Origin: Vibrio sp. LaRot3
GTDB taxonomy: Bacteria; Pseudomonadota; Gammaproteobacteria; Enterobacterales; Vibrionaceae
DNA: 64,000 bases
Assembly (NCBI RefSeq): GCF_027587025.1
Contig: NZ_JAPPTI010000007.1
Coordinates: 1-64,000 of the forward strand
Direction of reading: 5' to 3'
Shown here: piece after piece, positions 7,530 to 15,368 of the stretch
Position numbering within the stretch: the first letter of the stretch is position 1
Layout: each line of letters begins with the position of its first letter
Translations under genes and position numbers: made by a program
Notes under the pieces: model-generated
What the model saw: the letters and a program-made list of their open reading frames with translations, nothing else
The model's database searches: none
What the model was told of the DNA's origin: nothing

Positions 7530-7976
7530 ATGAACAAAATAGTATTCAGAAATTGTAGTGAAAATGGTCGGTATTGGATTGCTTTAGAAAAGCTATTTCA
7601 AAGTGAATGGTCAGATTTTTTGTTCTCTGACACATACAAACCCGACTCTAAGCTTCCGCAGGTACTTGCTGCTCTCAGAGGGAATGTGGTTATCGGTGGC
7701 TTGGCTTTTTCTCACTTTCAAGAACCACATGGTGATTCTGAAGTTGTTTGGATTAATGCGGTTTATGTTTCTCCAGAATATCGTGGTCAAGGTATAGCAA
7801 GTGAACTAATAAATCGTGGTGTGAATCAAGCATCAGAAATCGGTCAAGCTCACCTGTATGCTTATACGAATGTTCCTTTGTTGTATCAATCTTTGGGTTG
7901 GTCTGTTGTTGATATCGAAAGTGAGCCAAATCATAGCGTGATGAAAGTTCGACTTAAAAACCCACCACGCGTATAA
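7530..7976 (+). CDS. GNAT-family N-acetyltransferase
   Basis: The 148-residue protein carries WINAVYVSPEYRGQGIASELI near residues 76-96, the acetyl-CoA pyrophosphate loop of GNAT enzymes, and LYQSLGWSVVD near the C-terminus as motif B. The acceptor is unknown. The start at ATG 7530 is preceded by TTGGAAAA; the longer in-frame reading begins inside the attC and is rejected. The stop is the TAA that opens the next attC. One of three GNAT genes in this array, a common integron cargo class. Confidence 0.9.
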   Translation: MNKIVFRNCSENGRYWIALEKLFQSEWSDFLFSDTYKPDSKLPQVLAALRGNVVIGGLAFSHFQEPHGDSEVVWINAVYVSPEYRGQGIASELINRGVNQASEIGQAHLYAYTNVPLLYQSLGWSVVDIESEPNHSVMKVRLKNPPRV

Positions 7977-8094
7977 CAAGGCGTTCAAGGCAGATTCGTA
8001 ACGCAGGGCATTTTTGGTTTGGTTGAGTTTTGGTGTTTACGGTGGCAAGGTTAAGCTCAGTGGTCAGCGTTACTCACTACTTAACGCGGCGTTA
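7974..8094 (+). repeat. attC site 13 (121 bp)
   Basis: TAACAAGGCGTTC to GCGGCGTTA; its TAA ends the acetyltransferase gene. Confidence 0.92.
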
Positions 8095-8112
8095 TTTGGC
8101 AATCAAGAATAG

Positions 8113-8460
8113 GTGAGTAAGGTGCGTAAATTATTATTGTTTATATTTATAGCAAATTCGTTTTTTTTCGCGGTGGTCTATACGTTTGAATTAGTTACTA
8201 ATTCGTTGAGTGTTCAGTATGTTAGTGACTATTTCTTCTACTCAATGCTACTTCAACTTGGGCTAGGAACATTGTTTTCGTTTTCTGGTCACAAAGTAGG
8301 GTATTGTGACCCAAGCAATGTAGCTGGGGTGGCAGCAAGTAGTTTAATTGATAATGAAACACCGAAAAGCACAGTGGTAACGAAATTAGAATCTACAGGT
8401 TTGGGTGGTAAGTTTCTACTTTCGGCTGCTTTGCCTTTATCAGTTTGCTTAGTCTTATAA
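8113..8460 (+). CDS. Small membrane protein of unknown function
   Basis: The 115-residue product has hydrophobic segments at residues 7-26, 42-57 and the extreme C-terminus (LLSAALPLSVCLVL), joined by a polar stretch. GTG 8113 is the longest start; GTG 8122 is a serious alternative because AGGTGAG lies just upstream of it. No family recognised. It fills the cassette and has an attC at each end. Confidence 0.68.
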   Translation: MSKVRKLLLFIFIANSFFFAVVYTFELVTNSLSVQYVSDYFFYSMLLQLGLGTLFSFSGHKVGYCDPSNVAGVAASSLIDNETPKSTVVTKLESTGLGGKFLLSAALPLSVCLVL

Positions 8461-8475
8461 ACTGAACCAGCCACA

Positions 8476-8595
8476 TAACAAACAATTTAAGAGGGATTCC
8501 CCACGCTTGGCATTATTGGTTCGGGTCAGGTTTAGTGTTTACGGCGTCCAATTTTTGTATCGTGGTCGCGTGGCTCACCCCTTAATTGGGCGTTA
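8476..8595 (+). repeat. attC site 14 (120 bp)
   Basis: TAACAAACAATTT to TTGGGCGTTA. Confidence 0.92.
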
Positions 8596-8643
8596 TAACA
8601 CAACGATAAATTTTGTACTGAGTTGGTATTAAAAGGATAAAAA

Positions 8644-8919
8644 ATGAATAAAAACCTAATAAAAATTGTAGTCAAGGATGGTGGCGTACAAGATCAGTCC
8701 GGGGGTTGGTATGGTGCAACTATTGGACTTTCATATAATTCAAAAGGTGAAACGTATCTCAATAAAGAACAGATACAACACTTTAATATCGATGAAGAAA
8801 AGCAAGCGATTGAAATCTTTTTTCCAATGGTTAGTGAGAACTTGGCGTTTCGTGTCTATCTTGTATTCCCGAACCGTGGTGGAGAGTTTCAAAGAGTTAA
8901 ACGCGAACTGTTGGCATAG
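8644..8919 (+). CDS. Small soluble cassette protein, unknown
   Basis: The 91-residue protein is soluble, with alternating beta-like stretches (IKIVVKDGG, AIEIFFPMV, FRVYLVFP) that suggest a small all-beta or beta-rich fold. ATG 8644 has AAAGGA seven bases upstream. No motif or family is recognised. Overlapping frames that run on into the attC are shadows. Confidence 0.72.
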   Translation: MNKNLIKIVVKDGGVQDQSGGWYGATIGLSYNSKGETYLNKEQIQHFNIDEEKQAIEIFFPMVSENLAFRVYLVFPNRGGEFQRVKRELLA

Positions 8920-8924
8920 TGTTA

Positions 8925-9047
8925 TAACAAAGCGTTTAAGACAGATTCCCAACGCTTGGCATTTTTCATTCCATTGTTGGGTTTTGTGTTTACGGCGCAA
9001 TGGTTTAGGTTAGGTGCTGGCGTTGCTCACTACTTAACGCGGCGTTA
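8925..9047 (+). repeat. attC site 15 (123 bp)
   Basis: TAACAAAGCGTTTAAGACAG to GCGGCGTTA. Confidence 0.92.
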
Positions 9048-9085
9048 GTGCGCAAAGATAAAAATTACAATTAGCAGGATTTAAA

Positions 9086-9586
9086 ATGAGTGAAATTGCT
9101 CGTTTCATATCTGGTGAAGCTCCAGATAAATTTGGTCGCAATGTAGAGCAGTTGTTAGCTTACAACCACTTCTGGCTAGAGCATGATCATAAGTACATTC
9201 AAGTTCTTTTCCCGATAGATGAGGGTACTAAGTTCAATCAACATGCTCCTTTGGTAACTCAAGCGGATCGAGAGGCTTTTGCTAATTCAGAAGAATTGCG
9301 TGTAGCTCACTTAAAAGCTCTCGACCTTTTACTTGAGTTTTGGGGATTGCATCGAGACGGGTGTGAAATTTCTTCATTACTAGAACTAAGTCCTGCTAAT
9401 CACGTCTGGCTTAAAAGTCATGACCACAATCAACTCCGCCTGACCCGAGCAATTCGTAGTTTGTATTTACTCGGTAATGAGCAGATAGCAGCTAAGTTGT
9501 GTGACTTTCTAGTGGCTGCAGCCAGAGAAACCGGCATGGTTTCAGACAAAACGGTCGAGTATTGGCGTAACGCGCTTAAAGGTTAG
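9086..9586 (+). CDS. OGFr-domain protein
   Basis: The 166-residue protein matches the conserved region of the opioid growth factor receptor family: W30-LEHDHKYIQVLFP (residues 30-43) followed by a short FNQHAPLVT segment. This domain was named in animals, but bacterial copies exist and their role is unknown. The remainder is predicted helical, with a HNQLRLTRAIRSLYLLG helix. It is cytoplasmic; no signal peptide or membrane span. ATG 9086 has AGGA seven bases upstream. Confidence 0.85.
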   Translation: MSEIARFISGEAPDKFGRNVEQLLAYNHFWLEHDHKYIQVLFPIDEGTKFNQHAPLVTQADREAFANSEELRVAHLKALDLLLEFWGLHRDGCEISSLLELSPANHVWLKSHDHNQLRLTRAIRSLYLLGNEQIAAKLCDFLVAAARETGMVSDKTVEYWRNALKG

Positions 9587-9607
9587 GGGATCGCTGAAAA
9601 AGCGCAC

Positions 9608-9727
9608 TAACAAACTGTTCAAGAGTGATTCGCAACGCGTGGCATTTTTACCATGCGTTGGTTTAAGTGATTAAGGTGGTGTGCAGTGGCTTCAGTATTG
9701 CGTTGCTCACACCTTAACAGGGCGTTA
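9608..9727 (+). repeat. attC site 16 (120 bp)
   Basis: TAACAAACTGTTCAAGAG to AGGGCGTTA. Confidence 0.92.
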
Positions 9728-9753
9728 TGTGTCAAAAGAAAACAGGTAACAGA

Positions 9754-10071
9754 ATGGAAGATAATTCGGGTTTAGCAATTCGTATATTGTCGGAGAACAA
9801 AAAAGTATGCTATGGCATATTCGGTTATATAGATGGTGAAAAATATTTCCCTCCGTTAGAGTTTTTTAATGACTTTTTAAGAGGTGGAAGTGACCCATGT
9901 GACCAAGATGGGTTGATGGGGGGATGGACTCCTTTCACATTATCAGAAAAGGAATATCGAATAGTGCTAGCTTGGTGGGGGCAAGAAAATCCAGATTTTG
10001 TTGTTGACCACTTAGATGCGTCAGATTGGAGCGACTGGTGTCTGACTCTGATGGAGATGGAAGACACATAA
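9754..10071 (+). CDS. Small acidic cassette protein, unknown
   Basis: The 105-residue protein is strongly acidic and rich in tryptophan and aromatics near its C-terminus (GGWTPF, AWWGQ, ASDWSDWCL). No family is recognised. ATG 9754 with AGG upstream was chosen; an ATG at 9727 lies across the attC end and is less likely. The stop is the TAA of the next attC. The acidic, Trp-rich character could fit a nucleic-acid mimic or inhibitor, but that is speculation. Confidence 0.7.
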   Translation: MEDNSGLAIRILSENKKVCYGIFGYIDGEKYFPPLEFFNDFLRGGSDPCDQDGLMGGWTPFTLSEKEYRIVLAWWGQENPDFVVDHLDASDWSDWCLTLMEMEDT

Positions 10072-10190
10072 CAAAGCGTTTAAGACAGATTCGCAACGCT
10101 TGGCGACTTTGGTTTTAATTGGCTTTTGTGTTTATGGTGCAATGGCTTAGGTTATGTGGTTAGCGTTGCTCACTACTTAACGCGGCGTTA
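10069..10190 (+). repeat. attC site 17 (122 bp)
   Basis: TAACAAAGCGTTTAAGACAG to GCGGCGTTA; its TAA is a stop codon. Confidence 0.92.
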
Positions 10191-10215
10191 AATGCACATT
10201 GGATTGGTAAGGCTT

Positions 10216-11193
10216 ATGAGAGAAGTTCAAAGGATAAAGTTGATTAAAGCTGGAATAGGAAAGGCTCAGAAGGCATCAAATCGCCGTGAATATTCCTGTA
10301 TGGAAATTGGCTGTAAAGAAAAAGCAATAAAGTCCCATTCTCAACAAAAGAAGTGCCAACTTGACTCAATTGCTGAGGGTGGGTGGGTATATAGTGTAGA
10401 GAAGGGGCTTTATAATATTTTTTCTGGAAAGCCACGAGAGCTACTTGTTAAAAAAACCATAACTGAATCGTCTAGGTACAAAGGTTATTGTAACAGTCAC
10501 GATACAGAGATTTTTTCTCCTATAGAAAATGAAAATCTCGATGTTACTGATGCTTATCACAATTACCTTTTGTTGCTTCGGAGTGTTAGTTATGAATCCG
10601 CAAACAAAAGGGACTCCTACCTTAGGCAAATCGATATCCTCAAGCAAATTGGGGAGCTGATGCATCCCCAAGGTCGAAGTGGTTATGAAGCTTCGACCGC
10701 AGGTATTAAGTTATTTTTAGATAAAGATTCGCCATTTTATTTCCAAAGACTAAAGGAAATAGATGAAGCAAACAGTTATAGTGATAGCGTTACTTTCCGT
10801 TCTTTCGAACTTCACGGGAATTTAGGTGTGTCGTGTACAACTTGCTTTTCTCCTCTACGTGAAAAGCATTCTGAATGGATGACTGAGCATTTTGAATCCC
10901 CTCAACCTTTTATTGCTCTCAGTATTGTGCCATCGCAAAATCGGACATTAGTTTCATTCTGCTGGTTTGCTGAGTTCGATGAGCTTTGCTCGGATTTTAA
11001 AAACTTAGTAAACGATGAGAAATTGATCTCTATTCTTAATATGTATGCATTTACCGAATCCGAAGACGTATGTATCAGCCCCTCTTTATGGGAAAAACTA
11101 AGCGTTGAAGATCGACAAAATATCTATAGGCATATGGGAAATAGTGATTCTTTGCCTAACGCAGAAGATGTGCCTTTAGTCATGCGCACATGA
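10216..11193 (+). CDS. Unknown protein with a zinc-finger/HNH-like N-terminus
   Basis: The 325-residue product is the longest cassette protein here. Residues 28-33 form Cys-x4-Cys (SCMEIGC), followed by KSHSQQK and a GYCNSHD motif at 90-96, the spacing of a zinc-binding treble-clef or HNH-like module; I recall the same C-x-C, SH, CxxHD order in uncharacterised bacterial proteins, some found near defence genes. The rest is helical, with no membrane span. ATG 10216 has TAAGG upstream; ATG 10192 touches the attC. No function can be assigned, but a nuclease or nucleic-acid binding role is plausible. Confidence 0.72.
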   Translation: MREVQRIKLIKAGIGKAQKASNRREYSCMEIGCKEKAIKSHSQQKKCQLDSIAEGGWVYSVEKGLYNIFSGKPRELLVKKTITESSRYKGYCNSHDTEIFSPIENENLDVTDAYHNYLLLLRSVSYESANKRDSYLRQIDILKQIGELMHPQGRSGYEASTAGIKLFLDKDSPFYFQRLKEIDEANSYSDSVTFRSFELHGNLGVSCTTCFSPLREKHSEWMTEHFESPQPFIALSIVPSQNRTLVSFCWFAEFDELCSDFKNLVNDEKLISILNMYAFTESEDVCISPSLWEKLSVEDRQNIYRHMGNSDSLPNAEDVPLVMRT

Positions 11194-11199
11194 TGCATT

Positions 11200-11319
11200 T
11201 AACAAATTGTTTAAGAGTGATTCGCAACACTTGGCATTTTTACTATGCGTTGTATTTAGTGTTTATGGTGGTATGCGGAAACTTCGGTATTGCGTTGCTC
11301 ACACCTTAACAGGGCGTTA
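11200..11319 (+). repeat. attC site 18 (120 bp)
   Basis: TAACAAATTGTTT to AGGGCGTTA. Confidence 0.92.
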
Positions 11320-11336
11320 TGTACTAAGGAGGCAGG

Positions 11337-11717
11337 ATGCCAAAAACGTATTCCGGTTCATGTCACTGTGGTCTCATTAAATTCGAAGTTTTAGCTGATA
11401 TTGACCATCTTCGAGAGTGTAATTGTTCCATCTGTATCCGTAGAGGTGCGCTAATTTTTAGAGTGCCAGAAGAGAATTTGACGGTTCTAACTCCTCTCGA
11501 AAATGCAGGTTTATACAAATGGGGCAGTGAGACAGCAGAAGACTACTTTTGTCCTAAATGCGGTATTCTGCCATTTCGTAAACCTAGCCAATTGACTAAA
11601 GCTGAAATCGAGGTAGGCAAAGTCCCATTTACTGGTTGGGCTGTAAATGCTCGTTGTCTTAGTGGGTTAAATATCAGTGAAATTCAGGTCGTAAAAATAG
11701 ATGGGGCATCCCTTTGA
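11337..11717 (+). CDS. GFA (CENP-V)-fold zinc protein
   Basis: The 126-residue protein has the cysteine pattern of the glutathione-dependent formaldehyde-activating family: C9-x-C11, C28-x-C30-xx-C33 and C72-xx-C75, which bind two zinc ions. Most bacterial members are annotated from the fold alone and their substrates are unknown; formaldehyde-glutathione handling is only one possibility. ATG 11337 is preceded by AAGGAGG. A second gene of the same family lies in the core region at 58674, sharing the spacing but differing elsewhere. Confidence 0.9.
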   Translation: MPKTYSGSCHCGLIKFEVLADIDHLRECNCSICIRRGALIFRVPEENLTVLTPLENAGLYKWGSETAEDYFCPKCGILPFRKPSQLTKAEIEVGKVPFTGWAVNARCLSGLNISEIQVVKIDGASL

Positions 11718-11726
11718 GCACGTACA

Positions 11727-11848
11727 TAACAAAGCGTTTAAGACGGATTCCCAACGCTTGGCATTTTCGGCTTACTTTGGGTTAAGTGTTTATGTCACAA
11801 AGGTTTAGGTAGAGTGGTTGGCGTTGCTCACCACTTAACGCGGCGTTA
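11727..11848 (+). repeat. attC site 19 (122 bp)
   Basis: Differs from attC site 23 at about one base; TCGGCTTAC interior, ending GCGGCGTTA. Confidence 0.93.
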
Positions 11849-11871
11849 TGTCAATGGAGTCAATATAACAA

Positions 11872-12219
11872 ATGGAATACCAAGTCGTTAAAGAATATCA
11901 AGATGCTCCAGAGTCACCTATTCATGTAGTAAAAGGTGAACAATTGCAGTTTGTGGAAGAATCAAATCCGGAAGGTGATTGGCCAAATTGGGTCTTTTGT
12001 CGCGGAACAAGAAAAGAAGGTTGGGTTCCAAAGCAAGTTCTAACTATCGATAGTGAACAAGTGACAGTTCTCAAGGACTATGTTGCCAAAGAGCATACGC
12101 TTACAGTGGGCGAAACCTTAATTAGAGAGTACGATCTCAATGGTTGGATCTGGTGCTCAAAGTTAGGGGAAGGAGGTGAGTTGGCATGGGCTCCTTTAAA
12201 TCACCTAACTAAAAAGTAA
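11872..12219 (+). CDS. Tandem SH3-like domain protein
   Basis: The 115-residue protein is two SH3-like repeats: residues 2-60 (VVKGEQLQFV, then W-V-F-CRG, GWVPKQVL) and 64-112 (TLTVGETLI, WIWCSK, AWAPLNHL). Each shows the ALYDY-less SH3 pattern of a short beta strand, a basic or acidic turn, a W-x-W/C strand and a final W-x-P strand. It is cytoplasmic. Bacterial SH3-like domains often bind peptides or cell wall; the ligand here is unknown. ATG 11872 has GGAG upstream at a long spacing. Confidence 0.83.
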   Translation: MEYQVVKEYQDAPESPIHVVKGEQLQFVEESNPEGDWPNWVFCRGTRKEGWVPKQVLTIDSEQVTVLKDYVAKEHTLTVGETLIREYDLNGWIWCSKLGEGGELAWAPLNHLTKK

Positions 12220-12226
12220 ATTCACA

Positions 12227-12348
12227 TAACAAACAATTTAAGAGTGATTCCCAACGCTTGGCATTTTTTATTCCATCGTTGGGTTTTGTGTTTAAGGTGG
12301 TATCGTTGGGTTTCGGGGTAGCGTTGCTCACACCTTAATTGGGCGTTA
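12227..12348 (+). repeat. attC site 20 (122 bp)
   Basis: TAACAAACAATTT to TTGGGCGTTA. Confidence 0.92.
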
Positions 12349-12385
12349 TATTTACATTGAATCTCGAGCTAAAAGGTAGTGCTGA

Positions 12386-13081
12386 ATGGCTTCAGAAGTT
12401 TATCCATTGACTAATAAGTTAGTATCAGAAACACAAAAAAAGTTAGCAGATATGGTTATTAGGTGGTCATTTATTTCTGTCGGCCCTCCGTTTGAAACCC
12501 AAAAATACGATGGCACGCCAATCAGATATCAAGGGATAAAATTCACTGGCTCTCCACGGCAGGCATTTTGGTGTGGTTACATTGAACCATATTTGGAGAA
12601 CCATAGTTTAGAAATCCTTGAGCAAGTTGGTAAAACTGCATATAACTGCGGTGTTTCAATCGACACCGCTATCCAAGAATGTTTATCTGCTTTAAATGGT
12701 ATGGTAGCAACGGTTTATCGTCATATGGCTGATGTTGATAGCCGACTTATGGGAAACGGCTTCAAACCAGCACCTAAATGCAGCGTTTTGGGCTATGTGG
12801 CAAATATGGAAAAAACCGTTAGTGGGCACGCAGTTATTGTTAAGAAGAAATATGAAAACATGAGTAAAAAAGAAGAAAATTCTAGTGTTACTAATAATTT
12901 CAATGCCCCTGTAGAAAATGTTCAAACAGGCAATGGCAGTTCCATTACAAACATAAAATCATCATCAAGGAAAAGTGTTGGGCAGTGGTTTATCGACCAT
13001 ATAGTTTCAATTATTTTTGCAGGTGTTGCATCTGGAGTGTTAGTCCTTTTACTAACAGGTTGGTTGGGGCTTGGTGGTTAG
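12386..13081 (+). CDS. Unknown protein with a C-terminal membrane anchor
   Basis: The 231-residue protein has a soluble region (1-165), an asparagine- and threonine-rich linker NNFNAPVENVQTGNGS near 170-185, and a single C-terminal membrane helix (about 207-228). The layout is that of a tail-anchored protein with the bulk in the cytoplasm. The NNFNAP-type linker recalls those in various bacterial membrane-coupled proteins, without giving function. ATG 12386 has AAGGT upstream. No family recognised. Confidence 0.73.
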   Translation: MASEVYPLTNKLVSETQKKLADMVIRWSFISVGPPFETQKYDGTPIRYQGIKFTGSPRQAFWCGYIEPYLENHSLEILEQVGKTAYNCGVSIDTAIQECLSALNGMVATVYRHMADVDSRLMGNGFKPAPKCSVLGYVANMEKTVSGHAVIVKKKYENMSKKEENSSVTNNFNAPVENVQTGNGSSITNIKSSSRKSVGQWFIDHIVSIIFAGVASGVLVLLLTGWLGLGG

Positions 13082-13087
13082 TAAATA

Positions 13088-13210
13088 TAACAAGCAATTT
13101 AAGAGGGATTCACAACGCTTGGCACTTTTGCTTCTACTTCAAATTTAGTGTTTATGGCACAATGCGTTAGGTTTGGATGGAGGCGTTGTTCACCCCTTAA
13201 TTGGGCGTTA
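13088..13210 (+). repeat. attC site 21 (123 bp)
   Basis: TAACAAGCAATTT to TTGGGCGTTA. Confidence 0.92.
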
Positions 13211-13229
13211 GGTAAACGGTGATATCCAT

Positions 13230-13625
13230 ATGAGTTGTATTATGAAAACGTATTATAAAATTAAAGGTAGATGCTACCTTCGTCTCTATCGTAATCTATC
13301 TAGAAATCATCGTATAATTTCTACTGACAGTCAGATACTAAATTTTATAGTGAACTTAGTCACACCTAACTCAGTAAGGAAGAAGTTCACTTATATTCTA
13401 TTCGTAGTATCAATGGCATGTATTAGTTTTACTGCTGATCCTAATTGGTTTCAAAGCTTGCTTGTCTCTGTAGCAGCGGCTTGTATATTTGACACGATAA
13501 TTACTATTGTTCCTAAAGAGCAACAAAAGGTTAAAGCAGCAATCAAGGTTGCTGAGATTATCGGTGAAATATCGGAAGTTAAGAACTCCAACCTCAGTAA
13601 TATTCAGTATCAGCCCAATTTTTAG
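13230..13625 (+). CDS. Two-gene cassette: membrane protein, unknown
   Basis: The 131-residue protein has a basic N-terminus (CIMKTYYKIKGRCYLRLYRN), two hydrophobic segments near residues 52-67 and 75-93, and a soluble tail. GGTGA lies seven bases before ATG 13230. It is the first of two genes in one cassette, and the second starts three bases after its stop, which implies translational coupling. Family not recognised. A membrane protein coupled to a soluble partner is a layout seen in many small defence and toxin systems, but nothing here proves such a role. Confidence 0.75.
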   Translation: MSCIMKTYYKIKGRCYLRLYRNLSRNHRIISTDSQILNFIVNLVTPNSVRKKFTYILFVVSMACISFTADPNWFQSLLVSVAAACIFDTIITIVPKEQQKVKAAIKVAEIIGEISEVKNSNLSNIQYQPNF

Positions 13626-13628
13626 TCT

Positions 13629-14102
13629 ATGAACTATTCATCTTGGAAAGATGATATGGCGATGTGCAAGGAAAAGGCTGAAAAGATCAATAGACTACTA
13701 AGGTTAAATGGTGGGCAGCAGCATGTTGAGCACTTAAATCATTTAATTCCATGTAAGGGGGACAACTGGGAGTATATAAACTTAAGTTTCTCTCATTTTA
13801 GGAATAGCTTAAGGAAATTGAACCAACTTGCCAGTGATGATAATTTTCCTTTGCTGTTTGATGCGGTTCAGGCTATGCAGCATCAAATCGATAACCATGT
13901 CTTTATTCGTCGAACAGGGCAATTAGACGATCGTCTCGCTATTTCTCACTACATTCATATGGTCGAAGAGTTAGAGTTTTGGAATAAAGTAGAAACGGTT
14001 AGATACAACTTATTCGAATCAGGCTTTTATCGTACAAGACTCTTATTTACGGATGAGTTTATAATTAGGGCATTTTCCAAAAGGGCAGGTAGCTATATTT
14101 AG
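13629..14102 (+). CDS. Two-gene cassette: soluble partner, unknown
   Basis: The 157-residue protein is soluble and mostly helical, rich in His, Asn and Asp, with a DDRLAISHYIH segment near residue 100 and a charged C-terminal half. It begins with ATG three bases after the stop of the gene before and has no clear Shine-Dalgarno of its own, which suggests coupling. No family recognised. Coupled with the upstream membrane protein as a possible two-component unit. Confidence 0.75.
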   Translation: MNYSSWKDDMAMCKEKAEKINRLLRLNGGQQHVEHLNHLIPCKGDNWEYINLSFSHFRNSLRKLNQLASDDNFPLLFDAVQAMQHQIDNHVFIRRTGQLDDRLAISHYIHMVEELEFWNKVETVRYNLFESGFYRTRLLFTDEFIIRAFSKRAGSYI

Positions 14103-14112
14103 CATATTTACC

Positions 14113-14234
14113 TAACAAAGCGTTTAAGACAGATTCACAACGCATGGCACTTTTCATTCCATCGTTGAGTTCAGTGTCTACGGTGGTAAGGTTAGGTTCA
14201 GTGGTTGCGTTGCTCACTACTTAACGCGGCGTTA
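14113..14234 (+). repeat. attC site 22 (122 bp)
   Basis: TAACAAAGCGTTT to GCGGCGTTA. Confidence 0.92.
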
Positions 14235-14255
14235 GGCATCAAGGAGGTTGCTGTC

Positions 14256-14705
14256 ATGGAAGAAGCAATAAAATTTGGGAAGTTAGCGGAAGCTCATTTT
14301 GAAAATGGACTTTTGTGTGCTGAAAGTGTCGTTTCTGCTATCGCTGAATATCACCGGGTGGATGATCGGTTAGCCTCGAAAATGGCGACTGGATTTTGTA
14401 GTGGCATGGCTAGAACCTGCGGACCATGTGGTGCTTTATCAGGCGCTGTTATGGGCATTAGCTTAGTTCTAGGTCGTGAATCCCAAAGTGATACTGCCGT
14501 GAATACGTACGAAGCAACGCAGGAGTTAGTTGAAAAGTTTCTAAATGAATTTGGGGCTAAAGACTGTCATGATCTTTTGGGTTGTGACATTGGTACAGAA
14601 GAGGGTATGGCTCACTTTCGCTCTCATAATCTTCGGTCTAACTGTAGTAACTACACTCGAAAAGCCGCTGAAATAGCAGTGCAAATCTTGAGCAAAGATG
14701 CCTAA
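14256..14705 (+). CDS. C_GCAxxG_C_C family protein
   Basis: The 149-residue protein carries the family signature: C21, then C55-GPCGALSGAVMG (with C58) and C104, C110 and C130 near the C-terminus. The family is thought to be redox-active and is found next to oxidoreductases, but its reaction is not settled. AAGGAGG sits just upstream of ATG 14256, which decides the start over a longer frame opening in the attC. The stop is the first TAA of the next attC. Confidence 0.9.
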   Translation: MEEAIKFGKLAEAHFENGLLCAESVVSAIAEYHRVDDRLASKMATGFCSGMARTCGPCGALSGAVMGISLVLGRESQSDTAVNTYEATQELVEKFLNEFGAKDCHDLLGCDIGTEEGMAHFRSHNLRSNCSNYTRKAAEIAVQILSKDA

Positions 14706-14824
14706 CAAAGCGTTTAAGACGGATTCCCAACGCTTGGCATTTTCGGCTTACTTTGGGTTAAGTGTTTATGTCACAATGGTTTAGGTAGAGTGGTTGGCGT
14801 TGCTCACCACTTAACGCGGCGTTA
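14703..14824 (+). repeat. attC site 23 (122 bp)
   Basis: Almost identical to attC site 19; ends GCGGCGTTA, with its TAA as a stop codon. Confidence 0.93.
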
Positions 14825-14845
14825 TGAGCTAATAGGGGAATCAGC

Positions 14846-15226
14846 ATGAACTACGAAGAATTTAACCATTTTTGCGGTTCTTTTGCTGGAACGAGTCACG
14901 TCGTTCAATGGGGCAATTCCGATGTATGGAAGGTTGGTGGTAAAGTCTTTGCCATAGGTGGTTGGAGCGATGGTTCCCAAGCTGCATTCACGTTTAAAAC
15001 CTCCAACTTAAATTTCGACTTTCTAGGTGATTGTGAAGGTTATAAACCGGCTCCATATTTTGCTAGTCGTGGAATGAAGTGGATACAGCAGGTTGAGACT
15101 TCAGGCAAATTAGACGATGACCTAAAGTACTATTTATCGGAATCATACCGAATTGTCGCGAGTGGTTTAAGTAAGCGTAAGCAACGAGAATTGGGCATAG
15201 ATCACCTAGCTGAACCACGCTCATAA
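14846..15226 (+). CDS. MmcQ/YjbR family protein
   Basis: The 126-residue protein matches the MmcQ/YjbR family by overall layout: a small N-terminal helix, WGNSDVWKVGGKVFAIGGW (residues 22-40), FKTSNLNFDFLG and the PAPYFASRGMKWIQQV segment before a helical tail. The fold resembles CyaY-like DNA-binding domains. ATG 14846 has AGGGGA upstream. The role is not known; it has been called DNA-binding in databases. The stop is the TAA opening the next attC. Confidence 0.88.
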   Translation: MNYEEFNHFCGSFAGTSHVVQWGNSDVWKVGGKVFAIGGWSDGSQAAFTFKTSNLNFDFLGDCEGYKPAPYFASRGMKWIQQVETSGKLDDDLKYYLSESYRIVASGLSKRKQRELGIDHLAEPRS

Positions 15227-15345
15227 CAAAGCGTTTAAGACGGATTCCCAACGCTTGGCGTTTTCGGCTTTCTTCGGTTTAAGTGTTTATGTCACAATGG
15301 TTTAGGCTGGGTGGTTGGCGTTGTTCACCACTTAACGCGGCGTTA
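15224..15345 (+). repeat. attC site 24 (122 bp)
   Basis: Same subclass as sites 19 and 23 (TCGGCTT interior) and ending GCGGCGTTA. Confidence 0.92.
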
Positions 15346-15368
15346 TGTGTTCTAAGGAGGCTAGGGGT

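Noticed and set aside
8678..9013. Frames ending in ITKRLRQIPNAWHF and similar (also 12985-13170 and 18559-18803)
   Set aside because: They are attC translations, the kind of sequence gathered in Pfam as DUF3265; they overlap real cassette genes in other frames.
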